Source: Paenibacillus allorhizosphaerae (GTDB taxonomy: Bacteria > Bacillota > Bacilli > Paenibacillales > NBRC-103111). From it: DNA of 64,000 bases. This document shows, one piece after another, positions 25,463 through 32,950 of this stretch; the first letter of the stretch is position 1, and each line of letters begins with the position of its first letter. The notes under the pieces are model-generated. The model was not told the origin of the DNA. It did no database searches and worked only from the letters and a program-made list of their open reading frames with translations. A program made the position numbers and the translations under genes. Where the stretch lies: contig NZ_CAJVCE010000008.1 in the NCBI RefSeq assembly GCF_910594985.1, positions 9,163 to 73,162 on the forward strand. Direction: 5' to 3'.

Positions 25463-26077
25463 GTGTTTAAAAAACTGGCGGCAGATGCGTTGGGATTAAG
25501 CGATATCGGTAAAGTCATCGAGCGAAAGGACTTCGACAAAGTCGATGCTGACGATTATGTCATGCATGAGGATGGGGAGCAAATTTACTTCATCATTAAA
25601 TCGAAGAAAGACGAGTACTGCTTTACCAATCTCGCATTGATCCATCTTGACGGTGAGAGTGCCATCAGCAGCAAGCGTATCCTGAAGCGCTACAGCTACA
25701 CTGCCAATGAAATTTCGAAAGTATATTTAGAGACTGCAGGGACGGTTGATTTGGACATTGAGATTAAATTCCATATTGGCGACGTAAGCTTCTCCATAGA
25801 CGTCGATAAGAGGCAAATTGAACAGATTAAGGATCTGTATAAAGCATTAATCAAAATTTCAGAAATTGTTGCGACTAACGACCAGCTATATGTGTATGCC
25901 ATGTCAAGCGTACAAATAGCAAAGGAGAGCATCGGCCGTATTTCCACTCAGAGTGCATCAGCCACAGAGCAATTCAGTGCTATCAACGAAGCAGCGTATA
26001 ACTGGTTGAAATCGAAACACGCCGAGCATAAAATCAAAGACTTTGGTTCTGTATTCGAAAAATACATCAATCAGTAA
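25463..26077 (+). CDS. YvbH-like bacterial PH-domain protein, 204 aa
   Basis: The start FKKLAADALGLSDIGKVIER and a PH-like beta region to about residue 125 match the YvbH family (bacterial PH domain). The C-terminal part (EHKIKDFGSVFEKYI) matches its oligomerisation region. The role in cells is not established. The GTG at 25463 gives the family-typical N-terminus and has AGGATGAGG upstream; the ATG at 25454 overlaps that site. It stands alone between terminator 25170 and repeat H. Confidence 0.75.
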   Translation: MFKKLAADALGLSDIGKVIERKDFDKVDADDYVMHEDGEQIYFIIKSKKDEYCFTNLALIHLDGESAISSKRILKRYSYTANEISKVYLETAGTVDLDIEIKFHIGDVSFSIDVDKRQIEQIKDLYKALIKISEIVATNDQLYVYAMSSVQIAKESIGRISTQSASATEQFSAINEAAYNWLKSKHAEHKIKDFGSVFEKYINQ

Positions 26078-26166
26078 GGATATCCGTTAAAGAAAATAAC
26101 AATGAATATTTTGCTTTGCTGTAATTTAGGCTTTCGTCCAGCAATCGAAAAATGAGAGTATATCTT

Positions 26167-26208
26167 CAGGCTGCCGAATATTCGGCAGCCTGTTTGAGTA
26201 ACGGGAAG
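26167..26208 (+). repeat. Palindrome plus boundary motif, copy H
   Basis: A 26-bp perfect palindrome (26167-26192, half-site CAGGCTGCCGAAT) is followed by TTTGAGTAAC running into TAACGGGAAG (26199-26208). The palindrome could terminate the YvbH-like gene, but the adjoining motif is the one shared with copies A, B, E and F. Confidence 0.6.
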
Positions 26209-26316
26209 TTTAATTGATTTAAGGAATTTTTCAGGTCGTATCCGACGGCCGACGTGAACATCGGTGTCCACCCCGGATCCGTATATAGATGGAATATTAT
26301 TTAACTTTTCCTAAAA

Positions 26317-26516
26317 TTAAGCGAGTGCTTTTTCATATATAAAGACATTGAAACCGTCAATTATTGCCGCTCCTTTATGCTGATAACCGTTATTCGCAAA
26401 CAGTTTTTGAGCGCCCGTTTGATTCGTAAGCGTGTCTAAAATGAGGTGGCTGATGCCAAGTTCCTTGGCTCTTTGCTCCAAGCTCGAAAGGATTTATTGA
26501 CCGAAGCCTTGTTTCT
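26317..26516 (-). pseudogene. C-terminal GNAT acetyltransferase remnant, minus strand
   Basis: On the minus strand the frame reads QRAKELGISHLILDTLTNQT then GAQKLFANNGYQHKG and stops at 26317, a typical GNAT C-terminus (Q/R-x-x-G-x-x, N-x-G-Y). Upstream an in-frame stop and frame changes interrupt the GFGQ acetyl-CoA loop, and the N-terminal half is missing. It ends next to the nitrate-transporter remnant. Confidence 0.7.
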
Positions 26517-26605
26517 GTCAAGGAAGGAATCTGCGGCTGCACAACGCTCGGACGCGATGAAGTCGTGGGAGCCATTAGTTTCAATTAAGCACCATTCAAA
26601 AAAGC

Positions 26606-27436
26606 TTGCTGATCGCAACTCCTGTTTTGCTCGGATCCATATTGCGAATTCCTATGGGCATTTATACCGATCGTTACGGCGGCAAACGAGTATTTACTGC
26701 AACCATGCTGTTTCTTGCGTTTCCGTTAATGCTAGCGCAATCTCGGGGGAGCTGCTGCCAGCTTTACATTGCCTTTGATGTTTAACCGTTTCGGTCTGAC
26801 CTGGGTATTCTGGAGCTTGTCGATCATGATCGTCATCGTATCGGCCATCTTTTGGATCGGAGCGAAAGATTTGCCCTCGCCGGCTGCGGTCAAGACATTT
26901 ACACAATCTATGGCCGTTCTTAAAGATCAATCCACCTGGTATTTATCCATTTTTTACTTTTTGACATTTGGCGGATTCGTGGCTTTCGGAGCGTACTTGC
27001 CGACGTTTCTTAAGGAGTTATTCCAGCTGTCCGCGACCGACGCAGGCCTGAAAACAGCCGGATTCGGTGTGATTGCGACGCTTATTCGTCCGCTGGGCGG
27101 TTATTTGGCCGATCGCGTCGGTTCGCGTAGTATGCTTGGGATTGTATTTACCGGTCTGATCATCACTTCGCTCGCAATGGCGGCGTCTTTGCACCAGTTC
27201 ACTTTATTCAGTGCGAGCTGTCTGGCTGCTGCAGCCTTACTGGGAATCGGAAACGGGGCTGTATTCAAAATGGTTCCCGAAGTATCATCAGGCAACACGG
27301 CGCAGTAACGGGTATTGTTGGCGCAGCAGGCGGTGTAGGCGGATTTTTCCCGCCAATTGTACTCGGCATCATTAAAGATTTGTCAGGCGCCTATACGCTT
27401 GGATTCATCATGCTTATGTTGGTTGCTTTAAAATAC
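26606..27436 (+). pseudogene. NarK-type nitrate/nitrite MFS transporter, internally deleted and frameshifted
   Basis: The first segment reads LLIATPVLLGSILRIPMGIY with TDRYGGKRVFTATM, a hallmark of NarK/NasA nitrate transporters. The middle of the protein is missing: the sequence jumps near 26735 to a later segment in another frame (FNRFGLTWVFWSLSIM). It continues through FLTFGGFVAFGAYLPTFLKE and GFGVIATLIRPLGGYLADRV. After PEVSSGNTA another frameshift (about 27300) leads into [19 protein letters not shown]. The N-terminus is absent. Intact family members are about 400-480 aa. It cannot be functional as read; nitrate uptake here appears to have been lost. Confidence 0.8.
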
Positions 27437-27588
27437 AGAGCACGGCCTCTTAACAGCACAATCGTTTATGGAGAACTCAAATGTAAATTGAAAAATGATT
27501 TCCATCCCGGCAACTGCACCAGGCATGTTAACATTCAGTGAGATATTTTTCACATTTAAATACCTTAAGAAAAAGCAGATAGCATTAG

Positions 27589-28410
27589 TCATGTCTTTGC
27601 AAGTTCCGCGATCAGTGTCCCGTCGGTCGTAAATGATAAATAAAGCGTTCTGGTCACTATTTTTTCGTTGTCGAAGCTAACGGTAACAGTGATCTTCTCA
27701 TGGGGGAAATCGGCAGGATTGATGTCTGCATTAGCAGCCATCTTCATAGAAACATACCAGGGCTGCCAGCGGACTGCCAACGACTGATCGCCCCATTCTT
27801 TATAATAGACGGCGGTTACCTTATTGCCTTTTTGCTCATAAGAAAGGGGGCCGCTTTGCACCATTATTGATCCGACACCCGGCATTAACTTGGCTTCATT
27901 GCGCGCCCGGATATACTCAGGATCCGCATCTCTCATTATGATGTCTGTATAGGTCAATTCCCCAAGCTCGCTTATATATGTCACGGATTTAATATTGTCG
28001 CCTGATACAGAAAAATAATTGGAGCCATTCAAATAAGTGTTATATCTGGTCGTGCCATCGGCCTGTGGAATTGCTTGATCCCGTATTAGTCTTCCGAACG
28101 GAAGTTCGACCTGCGTCCCTTCTAAAATAAGTGTTCTACTGCCATCCATATCCGCGGCGTAGGCTACCATCGTGAACGAGAGTGGTGGTGGGCCTTCTCT
28201 GAGAACACTGCCGCCTACCAAAAAACATATAACAAGTACCGCCGCAGTTACGCTTATTTTGATATTTCGTCTGTTCCCCATCCCGAACCGAACACCTACG
28301 GAGGACTCTTCTTCTCGTTTACGACGCAATAGATCATTTAACATTCTAGCTTTCTGCGTTTCGCTGGGCGTTAGATCATCAATCGAGCTTTTCAACTGCG
28401 CTGTCTTCAT
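27589..28410 (-). CDS. Membrane protein co-encoded with ECF sigma factor (probable anti-sigma), 273 aa
   Basis: A cytoplasmic N-terminal part of about 60 residues is followed by one membrane helix (ISVTAAVLVICFLVGG) and an extracellular domain of about 190 residues, the topology of a membrane anti-sigma factor (DUF4179-like). No zinc-binding HxxxCxxC motif is visible. AGGAGG lies 8 nt before the ATG at 28410, and the start overlaps the sigma gene by 32 nt, which implies translational coupling. It probably holds the sigma factor inactive until an envelope signal is sensed. Role inferred from context. Confidence 0.7.
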   Translation of the reverse strand: MKTAQLKSSIDDLTPSETQKARMLNDLLRRKREEESSVGVRFGMGNRRNIKISVTAAVLVICFLVGGSVLREGPPPLSFTMVAYAADMDGSRTLILEGTQVELPFGRLIRDQAIPQADGTTRYNTYLNGSNYFSVSGDNIKSVTYISELGELTYTDIIMRDADPEYIRARNEAKLMPGVGSIMVQSGPLSYEQKGNKVTAVYYKEWGDQSLAVRWQPWYVSMKMAANADINPADFPHEKITVTVSFDNEKIVTRTLYLSFTTDGTLIAELAKT

Positions 28411-28903
28411 AGGTATGACCTCCTGTAAGGTTGATTTGCAAATGGTTTCGTCCAATTCTCAACCGCGCGCGCACCGTACTATCCTTTATACCAATGAGGC
28501 TGGAAATTTCTTTGCTGGAATAGCCTTCATAGTAGAACAGATACAGAACAATTTTGTATTTATCAGGCAGCGCGAGCAACAGTTCCAATATTTCTCCTGA
28601 TGGAGGTTTCTGTACGTAGAAACCTTCAAATATTCGGCTAAAGGCAGCCCGTTTTCGTTTCCACCAATATTTCAGCGCATTTTTGCAGTGATTTTGCGCT
28701 GTAACGATCAGCCATGCTTTTTCATGCTCTCCATCTTTAAATCTTGGCCCCGATCGGATCAGCTTCAGAAATACCGACTGAACGGCATCCTCCGTATCCG
28801 GTACGTTTTTTAGAAACATGTAGCAAACCCGATAGACCGTGTCTACCTGCCTTCTGTAAATATCTGCAATCTCTTCGTTTGTTCTCTGTAAAGGAACCTT
28901 CAT
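28379..28903 (-). CDS. ECF-type RNA polymerase sigma factor, 174 aa
   Basis: Region 2 (VDTVYRVCYMFLKNVPDTED followed by AVQSVFLKL) and region 4 (LPDKYKIVLYLFYYEGYSSK then EISSLIGIKDSTVRARL) are clear, with no region 1 or 3, as in ECF sigma factors. The ATG at 28903 follows GGGAGGG by 5-6 nt; the frame is open to 28936 but lacks a better ribosome site. The overlapping downstream gene is a probable anti-sigma factor, and the pair should respond to cell-envelope conditions. Targets unknown. Confidence 0.85.
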   Translation of the reverse strand: MKVPLQRTNEEIADIYRRQVDTVYRVCYMFLKNVPDTEDAVQSVFLKLIRSGPRFKDGEHEKAWLIVTAQNHCKNALKYWWKRKRAAFSRIFEGFYVQKPPSGEILELLLALPDKYKIVLYLFYYEGYSSKEISSLIGIKDSTVRARLRIGRNHLQINLTGGHTYEDSAVEKLD

Positions 28904-28948
28904 GTTTTCCCTCCCTTCATACTTAACACAAAGCATAGTGCCAAAATG

Positions 28949-29134
28949 TTAAATCCGACAAAAGAAATGAGCGAAAAATTTTGGGCAGGCCCGGCTAGTG
29001 TTGAAGCGTAAACCTCGAAAATTAATGGCTTGAGCGGCATAGTTCTCCTTGGCAATGTCGATGCCAATGACAAGAGTGGAAGTGGAAATACGTTCTACAC
29101 GTTGATTTTGAGCTTTAATTAGTCTAGACTTCAT
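28949..29134 (-). mobile_element. IS110-family transposase N-terminal fragment
   Basis: The minus-strand frame starts MKSRLIKAQNQRVERISTST, then LVIGIDIAKENYAAQAINFR, the N-terminus of an IS110 DEDD recombinase with its first catalytic Asp in GIDIAKE. After about 45 residues the similarity ends (RFNTSRACPKFF), so the RuvC-like remainder and the serine-containing C-terminal domain are gone. TAGGAGG precedes the ATG. The adjacent sequence upstream of the start (29135-29215) would have been the element's noncoding end, where IS110 relatives encode the bridge RNA. Confidence 0.75.
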
Positions 29135-29242
29135 AATAACGCCTCCTAAGGTGAGTTCTGAGGGCTGCAACCCAGTACATACTCATCCTAGCGAGGCGTC
29201 CGTTTTTCTGCAAATTGAATATACTAACACCTACAGGAATGT

Positions 29243-29315
29243 TAACAGTAACAATAGTTCAATCAGAAAGGGAGCAGAACACCACGGTGATGCTCCTTGT
29301 TCGCGTTGAAGCAAT
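29243..29315 (+). repeat. Hairpin boundary repeat, copy F
   Basis: TAACAGTAACAATAG (29243-29257) is followed by a bulged stem (GGAGCA at 29271-29276 with TGCTCC at 29291-29296, inner CACC/GGTG) and TTGAAGCAAT (29306-29315). The order of parts matches copies A and B. Confidence 0.6.
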
Positions 29316-29502
29316 GCACGTGCCATCGTTGAACGTGAACGGAAAACCGAAATTATTATCCAGACTCGTAACAAGCCTAACGAACCGAAACAGTTGGAGT
29401 TGCCGGGGGGCCAAGTGGAGAAATTCGAGTCGTTATTAGACACGCTACGACGCGAAGTGAAGGAATGGATTGATGGAGAAGATACGCGCAGATCGATCTG
29501 AT
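29310..29502 (+). pseudogene. Nudix hydrolase fragment
   Basis: The frame reads ARAIVERERKTEIIIQTRNK, then LELPGGQVEKFESLLDTLRR followed by EVKEW. The Nudix box begins normally (GGQVEKFES...REVKE) but loses its final EExGU and hits TGA at 29500-29502. Downstream MFYLKHRVN in another frame looks like a continuing Nudix strand. It starts directly at boundary repeat F and has no ribosome site, which suggests the N-terminus is truncated. Confidence 0.65.
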
Positions 29503-29655
29503 GCAGTTTATTAACATCGACAGTGCCGCCATCATGTTTTATTTAAAACACCGTGTAAATATCCTGCCAGTTGCTGAATCAAAATAGATTACTTCAAGTT
29601 ACGCTATCGAAGTTTCATTTGAGCGGATTGCAACGGCAGCTGCTCCCTGTTTTCA

Positions 29656-29724
29656 TTAAAGTAACGGATACGATATCAATAAAGGATTCTTTTCAAACGA
29701 TGAAGGAGCTGCCGCGGCAGCTCC
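29656..29724 (+). repeat. Hairpin boundary repeat, copy E
   Basis: TTAAAGTAAC (29656-29665) overlaps TAACGGATACGATAT (29662-29676). A perfect 20-bp palindrome of GGAGCTGCCGC type lies at 29705-29724, followed by TTTTGA. A second partial stem (GGCAGCTGCTCC) lies just before it at 29635-29646. It sits after the Nudix fragment and before the convergent MFS gene. Confidence 0.65.
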
Positions 29725-29778
29725 TTTTGACATACTCACACAATGATCTGGTTTTGTAAGCATGACTATGTAGTGCAA

Positions 29779-31371
29779 CTAATTTGATTCTTTGGTAGCG
29801 CCGGGTGCAACTTCTGTTATACTGTCGGCTTGGTTAGACTGAGTCTTTCCGATTGGTCGTACGTGCCGAAGCTGCGTAACGATAAGGACGATGATAGCGA
29901 GCATGATAGCGCCGCTGGCTGCTGCAACGGCGTGCATCCCGCTGGTAAAGGCTTCACGTGCACCAGTGAGCAGCGTCTTGCCGACTTGTTCGGAGAGGCC
30001 TTCCGCTATAGCCGTGGCCCCGGCCAAGCTGTCTCGGGAAGCTTGTACCGCGGACGCCGGCAAGTCGGCAGGAATAGAGTTTGCCATCTGGCTGCGGTAA
30101 ACGACCGTGCCGATGCTGCCAAAGACTGCGATGCCCAGCGCGAAGGCGAACTCGCCGCTGGTTTGCAGCATGGAGGCCGCCGATCCCGCCTTCTCCGGCG
30201 GGGCTGAGCCGATGACAAGGTCGCTGGACAGGCTCGGGAGCGGGGCTGCACCTATATTGAAGCAGATGTACCCGAGCACCAGAAACGTGAGACCTGACTC
30301 TACTCCGACCTGAGTTAGGAGAAAACAGCCCATGGTCGATATCAGTAGTCCCGTTCCGATAAGACGCGCCGGTCGTATCCGTCGTGCGATTAGCGGTGAG
30401 AAGAACATACCGACCATTGAGGCAATTACCCCGGGGAGCGTATACAACCCTGCCTGAAGCGGCGACATTCCTTGCACAAATTGGAGGTACTGCGCGATAA
30501 AGAGTAAGGTCCCTCCTGTCAGTGTAATACCGAACATGCCTCCCAGTGCAGCGCTGAATCCGGGACTCGCGAGTAGGCGTAAATCGAGTAGGGGGTTCGT
30601 CAGCCTGCGCTGCCGCGACACAAACACCGTGCCTAGGACGACACCCGCTAGCATCAATAGCGCTGGCACCATCTGAAGGCCGTACTTGGCGATTTCCTTG
30701 AGGCCGTATATGATCGGTAGAATGGCGACCAGCGATAACGCAACACTGATCAAATCCAGCCGGCCGGATTCGGGGTGCCGGTATTCGGGCAGCAACATGG
30801 GTCCGGTTATTAGTAGAAGCAACATGACTGGCACGCCTAGAAGGAACACCGAGCCCCACCAGAAGTAATCTAGCATGATACCTCCAACCACGGGCCCGAG
30901 CGCCATGCCGCCCATAGAGCACGTTAACCATATGCCGATGGCAAAGGAGCGCTGCTTATGGTCACGGAACATGTTGCTGATCAAGGCTAGAGTAGAAGGC
31001 GATACTGTCGCTCCGGCTATACCGAGTATTGCGCGGGCCGCAATGAGCATCTCAGCGCTTTGGGAGAATGCAGCCAATATCGAGGCTATCATGAATGCGC
31101 TCCCGCCGATCAACAGCAGTTTACGGCGACCGATCCGATCTCCTAGTGTCCCCATGGTGATCAAGAACCCGGCGAGCATGAATCCGTAGATGTCGATGAT
31201 CCACAACTGCTGAGCGCTATCGGCGCCGAGATCGACACCAATGTGCGGCAGCGCGAGAATCATTACGGAGAGATCGATCGAGACAAGGAGGGCGGGCAGG
31301 GCTAGTACTGCAAGCCCTGTCCATTCCATTATTCCAGCCTTCATTTCATTTCCATGCAAGGCGTTCTTCAT
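29779..31371 (-). CDS. DHA2-type (14-TM) MFS drug exporter, 530 aa
   Basis: About 14 hydrophobic helices. The start LALPALLVSIDLSVMILALP, WIIDIYGFMLAGFLI and the loop motif GDRIGRRKLLLIGG are characteristic of QacA/SmvA/EmrB-type proton antiporters, as is the motif C region LGPVVGGIMLDYFWW. It probably expels cationic biocides or drugs. GGAG lies 12 nt upstream of the ATG at 31371. The start overlaps the stop of the SRPBCC fragment (ATGA), and that fragment likewise overlaps a MerR fragment, so the gene was probably the last gene of a MerR-controlled operon. Confidence 0.85.
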   Translation of the reverse strand: MKNALHGNEMKAGIMEWTGLAVLALPALLVSIDLSVMILALPHIGVDLGADSAQQLWIIDIYGFMLAGFLITMGTLGDRIGRRKLLLIGGSAFMIASILAAFSQSAEMLIAARAILGIAGATVSPSTLALISNMFRDHKQRSFAIGIWLTCSMGGMALGPVVGGIMLDYFWWGSVFLLGVPVMLLLLITGPMLLPEYRHPESGRLDLISVALSLVAILPIIYGLKEIAKYGLQMVPALLMLAGVVLGTVFVSRQRRLTNPLLDLRLLASPGFSAALGGMFGITLTGGTLLFIAQYLQFVQGMSPLQAGLYTLPGVIASMVGMFFSPLIARRIRPARLIGTGLLISTMGCFLLTQVGVESGLTFLVLGYICFNIGAAPLPSLSSDLVIGSAPPEKAGSAASMLQTSGEFAFALGIAVFGSIGTVVYRSQMANSIPADLPASAVQASRDSLAGATAIAEGLSEQVGKTLLTGAREAFTSGMHAVAAASGAIMLAIIVLIVTQLRHVRPIGKTQSNQADSITEVAPGATKESN

Positions 31372-31538
31372 TCGTTCTGCATCTCCAAACCCAGCTTATC
31401 TAACATAAATTTTGTGCCGTGCTCGCGATGTTCTGGTAGATCGTGACCATCGAAGAAAGCTCCTTGTTCAGTATAGATGAGTTGAGTTCCGTTGTCCGAT
31501 CGCTTTATTTCTACATACTTTACAGATCGTTCATTCAT
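31368..31538 (-). pseudogene. SRPBCC/AHSA1 C-terminal fragment, 56 aa
   Basis: The frame MNERSVKYVEIKRSDNGTQL, then YTEQGAFFDGHDLPEHREHG, ends LGLEMQNE. This is the last third of an AHSA1-type SRPBCC protein; the first 90 or so residues are missing. It nevertheless has its own ATG with GGGAGG 12 nt upstream, so a short product could be made. The stop overlaps the MFS start by 4 nt, and its start overlaps the MerR fragment's stop. Confidence 0.65.
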
Positions 31539-31762
31539 GGTTTATTTGTCCTCCCTTGGGATACATCATCTGCATACTCGCCAAGATAATCGCTAAGTCG
31601 GTCGAGATCGGATTCCCAGCTCGCTTCCCGCTCGGCAAAATATTTATGATGGCTCGTCCTCATGGCGCTCAATATTTTAGTGAATTCTTGAACGTCCAAC
31701 GGTTCTTTTCTCAATGACAGAATTTGCTGCAGGCGTGCAATATCGGATTCGGTATAGATTGA
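31535..31762 (-). pseudogene. MerR-family regulator fragment lacking its DNA-binding domain
   Basis: The frame opens at SIYTESDIARLQQILSLRKE, the second half of a MerR DNA-binding domain (Y-x-E-x-D-I-x-x-L-Q-x-I). It skips the usual linker and continues FTKILSAMRTSHHKYFAERE to a TGA at 31535-31537. The N-terminal helix-turn-helix is absent, with a stop just upstream. It presumably regulated the MFS exporter operon with which it overlaps; that control has likely been lost. Confidence 0.6.
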
Positions 31763-32166
31763 TCATCCCCTTTTTGTCGCGCGAGGTTTTTACCGGTTTC
31801 CACATCATAAAACATTCCGTTACGTAAGCTTCAAGTGCAAAATGATTTTTTATATATTTTCATGAAAATGAAGTGTTTTTTTCAGGATCTGGGGAACTAA
31901 CGACCCAATAACTCGATATGGCGTTAAAGCACGGAAGCAAACGCCAGAGAACTGCTCGCTCGGACCAGGAGACTCAAAGATAGCGTGGTATTTCAAGTGC
32001 GAAGAGCATTTCTTTGTAATGAGGATGCTTTTTTATCTTTGTCTAAAATCAAGGTGATATTGAATTTAATGATAAAAATATAATTATAATCGGTAATTAT
32101 TTATTGCAAAACGATAAATTGTGTGCTAAAGTCAAACTAAATTTAATAATAAGTGAGGGGCTGTTT
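31763..32166. other. Intergenic stretch, no supported gene
   Basis: AT-rich sequence with only a weak stem (AGCAT at 32005, ATGCT at 32025, then TTTTT) and a TTGAAT/TATAAT pair with a poor 19-nt spacing before the DUF2975 gene. No coding signal seen. Confidence 0.5.
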
Positions 32167-32649
32167 ATGAAACGAGGTACAACACTTTTTTTAAAGGTAG
32201 CCGTTATTCTTATTGGAATCCCAGTTCTTGCTTTGTGCATTTTTTTGGTGCCTGAGATAGCGAATTATGCAGCAGAATTGTATCCAGATATTACTTATAT
32301 GAAATATCTCGTTTTTATCGAATTGTATGCAACGGCGATACCTTTTTACTTTGCTCTGTATCAAGCTTTTAAACTTTTAAGCTATATCGATAAGAACAAA
32401 GCATTCTCGGAATTATCTGTAAGGGCTTTAAAAAATATAAAATACTGTGCAATTACAATCAGTACCTTGTATGTATTAGGCATGCCACTCTTTTATCTCA
32501 TGGGGGAGAAAGACGATGCCCCAGGTATCATCGTAATCGGATTGGTCATGATTTTTGCCTCCATGGTGATTGCCGTTTTTGCTGCTGTTCTCCAAAAGCT
32601 TTTAAAAGAGGCGATCGATATAAAATCAGAAAATGATTTGACGGTCTGA
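32167..32649 (+). CDS. DUF2975-type membrane protein, 160 aa
   Basis: Four hydrophobic helices (LKVAVILIGIPVLALCIFLV, then IELYATAIPFYFALYQAF, ISTLYVLGMPLFYLM and VIGLVMIFASMVIAVFAAVL) and the conserved LLSYIDKNKAFSELSVRALK loop match DUF2975. The ATG at 32167 has GTGAGGGG about 8 nt upstream; the longer frame from 32104 is unsupported. DUF2975 genes are typically paired with a small XRE-type regulator, as here 10 nt downstream. Function unknown, possibly stress or development related. AT-rich compared with flanks. Confidence 0.78.
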   Translation: MKRGTTLFLKVAVILIGIPVLALCIFLVPEIANYAAELYPDITYMKYLVFIELYATAIPFYFALYQAFKLLSYIDKNKAFSELSVRALKNIKYCAITISTLYVLGMPLFYLMGEKDDAPGIIVIGLVMIFASMVIAVFAAVLQKLLKEAIDIKSENDLTV

Positions 32650-32659
32650 GGTGAATAAC

Positions 32660-32881
32660 ATGGCGATTATAATCAATATTGATGTGATGTTGGCTAAACG
32701 AAAAATGAGCGTAACCGAACTTTCGGAGAGGGTTGGAATAACAATGGCAAACCTTTCTATATTGAAAAATGGAAAGGCAAAAGCGATTCGATTATCAACT
32801 CTAGAGGCGATTTGTAAGGCTTTAGATTGTCAGCCCGGAGATATTTTAGAATACAAAAGTGACGAAGACAGTCAAGGATAA
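32660..32881 (+). CDS. XRE-family small regulator (YozG-like), 73 aa
   Basis: Nearly the whole protein is a Cro/CI helix-turn-helix (MLAKRKMSVTELSERVGITM then ANLSILKNGKAKAIRLSTLE), ending in CQPGDILEY, typical of YozG/HTH_26 proteins. The ATG at 32660 is chosen because TGAGGTGA (32646-32653) ends 6 nt upstream; the GTG at 32651 overlaps it. It follows the DUF2975 gene by 10 nt, so the pair is an operon, and it probably autoregulates that operon. Confidence 0.82.
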   Translation: MAIIINIDVMLAKRKMSVTELSERVGITMANLSILKNGKAKAIRLSTLEAICKALDCQPGDILEYKSDEDSQG

Positions 32882-32950
32882 GAAAGTTGGCTAAGAAACA
32901 TTGTGGAGGAAAGTAGGACTTCATATGACGATAATTAGGGGAGGTATAAC

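Noticed and set aside
29954..30931. 325-aa frame within the MFS exporter on the same strand in another phase
   Set aside because: Arg/His-rich, no membrane helices, and the overlapping frame is an unmistakable 14-TM transporter.
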